From an uncultured Methylococcaceae bacterium (GTDB lineage: Bacteria > Pseudomonadota > Gammaproteobacteria > Methylococcales > Methylomonadaceae), in the NCBI GenBank assembly GCA_903839795.1, contig CAIMDR010000636.1, positions 1 through 7,436 of the forward strand: 7,436 bases of DNA. The letters run 5' to 3'. The stretch's first letter is position 1; every line of letters begins with the position of its first letter. Under the pieces are notes generated by a model. It was given only the letters and a program-made list of their open reading frames with translations, did not search any database and was not told the DNA's origin. Below are positions 5,623 to 7,436 of this stretch, piece by piece. Both the position numbers and the translations under genes were made by a program.

Positions 5623-5653
5623 AAAAGCTAAAGCGCTTTTACTCCACTATTAA
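5609..5653 (+). pseudogene. Remnant of a RelE/ParE-like toxin gene (first 14 codons)
   Basis: An ATG at 5609, overlapping the antitoxin end by 14 bases, reads MTYVKKAKALLLHY and stops. RelE/ParE toxins often begin with a short strand followed by a lysine- and alanine-rich helix, and the start-in-stop overlap with an antitoxin is typical. The rest of a normal ~90-residue toxin is absent, because the minus-strand nitroreductase ends at 5676. The call rests mainly on position and a very short sequence. Confidence 0.35.
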
Positions 5654-5661
5654 AATGGAGT
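5623..5661. terminator. Weak hairpins between convergent genes
   Basis: AAAAGC (5623-5628) can pair with GCTTTT (5635-5640), and ACTCCA (5641-5646) with TGGAGT (5656-5661). They lie where the toxin-antitoxin remnant and the nitroreductase converge. The stems are short and no long T-run follows on either strand, so a terminator function is only possible. Confidence 0.25.
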
Positions 5662-5675
5662 CCAACGGCATTAAA

Positions 5676-6278
5676 TTATTTTATTCCCTTGCCCCATTGC
5701 CCTGCATAAAAACGTTCACTCAAGGGCATTCGGGAACGTGCGGCTAATTCGGCTTCTTTAAAATCATTATCAAGCACGTCAACATCAGCCTGATAACCGA
5801 CTGCCAGCATCGCCAAGGGTTTGCAATCGGCGGGTAGATTAAACACTTCACGGGATTTTTCGGCATCAAAGCCGCCCATTTGATGCACAATCAAGCCCAA
5901 GGCAGTGGCTTGCAAGCATAAGTTGGCACTGGCTGCACCGGTGTCATACATCGCCCAGCGATTGGGTTGGCCGTTATGATTAAAATTTTCCATCGCAACG
6001 GCAAGTATTAACACCGGCGCATTTCTGGCCCACAGCCGGTTTTTTTCAACCACACAGCTCAAGGCATTTTCCCAACCGGTTTCATCGGTGGCTTTATTGC
6101 ACACCACAAAACGCCAGGGTTGATCATTAAAGCAAGACGGCGCCCAACGTGCCGCTTCCAGCAGCGCCAGTAAATCATCATGGCTCACGTACTTGTCAGC
6201 GTCAAACGCTCTGGGACTCCAGCGTTGTTCAATAATATCGTGGATTTTTACTTGAGTTGTTGCGGGTTTGTGTTGCAT
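5676..6278 (-). CDS. Nitroreductase-family flavoprotein
   Basis: This 200-residue cytoplasmic FMN-dependent oxidoreductase of the nitroreductase superfamily would use NAD(P)H to reduce nitro compounds, quinones or similar acceptors; the true substrate is unknown. The FMN phosphate-binding pattern R19-x-S21-x-R23 is in QRWSPRAF. The RWAPSCFNDQPWRF stretch at 44-57 supplies N51 and Q53 near the flavin. DTGAASANLCLQA at 112-124 is the central dimer helix, and GLIVHQMGGFD at 128-138 is the usual loop. The ending, a basic RSRMPLSE stretch, is typical of this family. GAGG lies 8 bases before the ATG. It is the second gene of a two-gene unit, 34 bases after the pirin gene. Confidence 0.92.
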   Translation of the reverse strand: MQHKPATTQVKIHDIIEQRWSPRAFDADKYVSHDDLLALLEAARWAPSCFNDQPWRFVVCNKATDETGWENALSCVVEKNRLWARNAPVLILAVAMENFNHNGQPNRWAMYDTGAASANLCLQATALGLIVHQMGGFDAEKSREVFNLPADCKPLAMLAVGYQADVDVLDNDFKEAELAARSRMPLSERFYAGQWGKGIK

Positions 6279-6312
6279 GTTAAGTGCCTCAATTTGATTG
6301 GATAAAACGGGT

Positions 6313-7173
6313 TTATAACGTCAACACGCCATTTTGATAATCACGAAATGCCTGTTCAATTTCTTGGGTACTGTTCATGACAAACGGGCCTGATTGCACT
6401 ACCGGTTCTTTTAACGGTAACGCCGCCAACACCAAAAATCGCGCAGACTGCTCTTGTGTTGCAAGCTGTAGGTTATCACCATTAATTAACTGTCCCAATT
6501 GTCCAGACTTTAAAACCGTTGCTGATGCACCGGTGGACAGTTCGCCTTTGTAAACATAAACCAACACGGTCTGTAGCTCACCAACCGGTATATCAAGCTG
6601 TTGTTGCGGGCTTAATAAGACATCGAAATATAACGGTTGTGTCGTCACGCCCGTTACCGGCCCGGCTATTTTTTGGGTGCCGGTTCTATATTCACCGGCG
6701 ATCACTTTAATATATCCATCGTCTGCCAAGGTAATCTGCGGGATTTTTTCGGCAGCAAATTCTTGATAATGCGGTGGCTTCATTTTTTCGTTGGCGGGCA
6801 GGTTTATCCATAACTGAAAACCGTGTAGCAAACCATTTTCCTGTTCCGGCATTTCAGAATGAATAATGCCATGCGCCGCTGTCATCCATTGCACATCGCC
6901 GGCACGCAAATGGCCTTCATTACCCAAATGATCGCGATGCAACATAGCGCCTTCCAGCATATAGGTCACGGTTTCAAAACCGCGATGCGGATGATCAGGA
7001 AAACCGCCGACATAATCTACCGGCTCATCAGAGCCAAATTCATCCAGCAAGATAAAAGGATCAAAAGCGTTTTTTTGCTGTTGACTGACAATGCGTTTTA
7101 ATTTGACACTGGCGCCATCTGTGGTGCTTTGCCCGGTTATAACCGCCGCAAGTTGCCGTGTTTGCTTGGTCAT
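6313..7173 (-). CDS. Pirin family protein (bicupin, possible quercetinase)
   Basis: This 286-residue cytoplasmic bicupin belongs to the pirin family. Some bacterial members oxidise quercetin, others affect metabolism or stress responses, and several have no known substrate. The N-terminal cupin keeps all four metal ligands: H61 and H63 in FPDHPHRGFETVTY, and H105 and E107 in HGIIHSEMP. These match the iron ligands known for human pirin. The second cupin, about residues 170-275, has no such set, as is normal. The length is typical for full pirins. A clear GGAG lies 9 bases before the ATG. It leads the pirin-nitroreductase unit; the pair suggests handling of an aromatic or quinone-like compound or redox stress, but this is inference from context. 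Confidence 0.93.
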   Translation of the reverse strand: MTKQTRQLAAVITGQSTTDGASVKLKRIVSQQQKNAFDPFILLDEFGSDEPVDYVGGFPDHPHRGFETVTYMLEGAMLHRDHLGNEGHLRAGDVQWMTAAHGIIHSEMPEQENGLLHGFQLWINLPANEKMKPPHYQEFAAEKIPQITLADDGYIKVIAGEYRTGTQKIAGPVTGVTTQPLYFDVLLSPQQQLDIPVGELQTVLVYVYKGELSTGASATVLKSGQLGQLINGDNLQLATQEQSARFLVLAALPLKEPVVQSGPFVMNSTQEIEQAFRDYQNGVLTL

Positions 7174-7436
7174 TGTTAATCTCCAATAATTTAGTTTAGC
7201 TCAGAATAATGCGTAGGATCGTTTGTTCGCGGAAATTATCGACTACGCGGAACCTGATTTGCAATCCTTGTTCCCCATGTTTTAAAACAACGTCAATCTA
7301 CCGCTGTTTATAGATTTTCAGATAAATAACTTCGATGCTAACAGATACCATCCCTTCAAGGGATGTTATCTGTATGATTTTACAACAACGTGAATGGAAA
7401 TTTAATTTCTGAAAGACTATAGTTTAGTAGGGTGCG
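7174..7436. promoter_or_regulatory. Upstream region of the pirin-nitroreductase unit
   Basis: No convincing gene is present. The region should carry the promoter of the minus-strand pair, but I see no good -35/-10 set. CGCGGAA occurs twice as a direct repeat (7228-7234 and 7246-7252, 18-base period). With flanking GTTC and GAAC it also forms an imperfect inverted repeat, GTTC-GCG...CGCG-GAAC. This could be an operator about 55-80 bases before the pirin start. The 7341-7373 palindrome and the right edge (ending TAGGGTGCG) look like intergenic repeat material. Confidence 0.35.
7341..7373. repeat. Palindromic repeat, family 1, copy 2
   Basis: ACAGATA-C-CATCCCTT on the left pairs with AAGGGATG-T-TATCTGT on the right around a single C. 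This gives 15 paired bases and one mismatch per arm over 33 bases. The core ATCCCTTCAAGGGAT and the ACAGA flank match the copy at 2871-2889. This copy is the better preserved of the two. Confidence 0.75.

Noticed and set aside
6519..7101. Two plus-strand open frames inside pirin
   Set aside because: Both are antisense to the conserved cupin domains and lack motifs or ribosome sites.
7209..7313. 34-codon plus-strand frame with a CNPCSPC stretch
   Set aside because: It has no ribosome site and no recognisable family. The cysteines look like chance, and another frame over the same bases looks more protein-like.

Overview
The window reads as a moderately AT-rich gammaproteobacterial chromosome segment. 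The adjacent trio of a GcvR-like ACT protein, a Bcp/PrxQ peroxiredoxin and a PIN-PhoH protein extends the gcvR-bcp adjacency known from E. coli. The protein style and the abundance of short palindromic intergenic repeats would fit a methanotroph-like lineage (Methylococcales). That placement is an inference that only a database search can settle.

Layout, left to right. Positions 1-162 (minus) hold the start of a very acidic, unrecognised protein that runs off the left edge. Positions 326-2824 (plus) hold the probable operon gcvR-like, bcp, PIN-phoH. Positions 2871-2950, between the convergent ends of phoH and a minus-strand lipoprotein hydrolase, hold two abutting palindromic repeats that also look like a terminator. 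Positions 2988-3920 (minus) encode a chlorophyllase/PETase-like alpha/beta hydrolase lipoprotein. Positions 4236-4748 (plus) encode a multi-spanning membrane protein behind a TATAAT box. Positions 4749-5102 are a gene-free stretch whose right part is built of repeats. Positions 5103-5653 are a small graveyard of mobile and addiction genes: a 5'-truncated tyrosine recombinase, a broken antitoxin and the first codons of a lost toxin. Positions 5676-7173 (minus) hold a pirin and nitroreductase gene pair. The last 263 bases carry a second copy of the palindrome seen after phoH, and no convincing gene.

How it fits together: the left operon combines a putative glycine-cleavage regulator, peroxide defence and RNA processing, and looks like core housekeeping. 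The pirin and nitroreductase pair is a compact redox or detoxification operon. The middle is accessory DNA: it has dispersed repeats in both orientations, a recombinase cut off just past a perfect 28-bp palindrome, and a toxin-antitoxin remnant whose antitoxin can still be read from an internal ATG. I found no clear new defence or biosynthetic system. The most interesting parts are the repeat-bounded scar at about 4887-5653, the repeat families themselves, and several departures from family norms in Bcp, the GcvR-like protein and the recombinase remnant.
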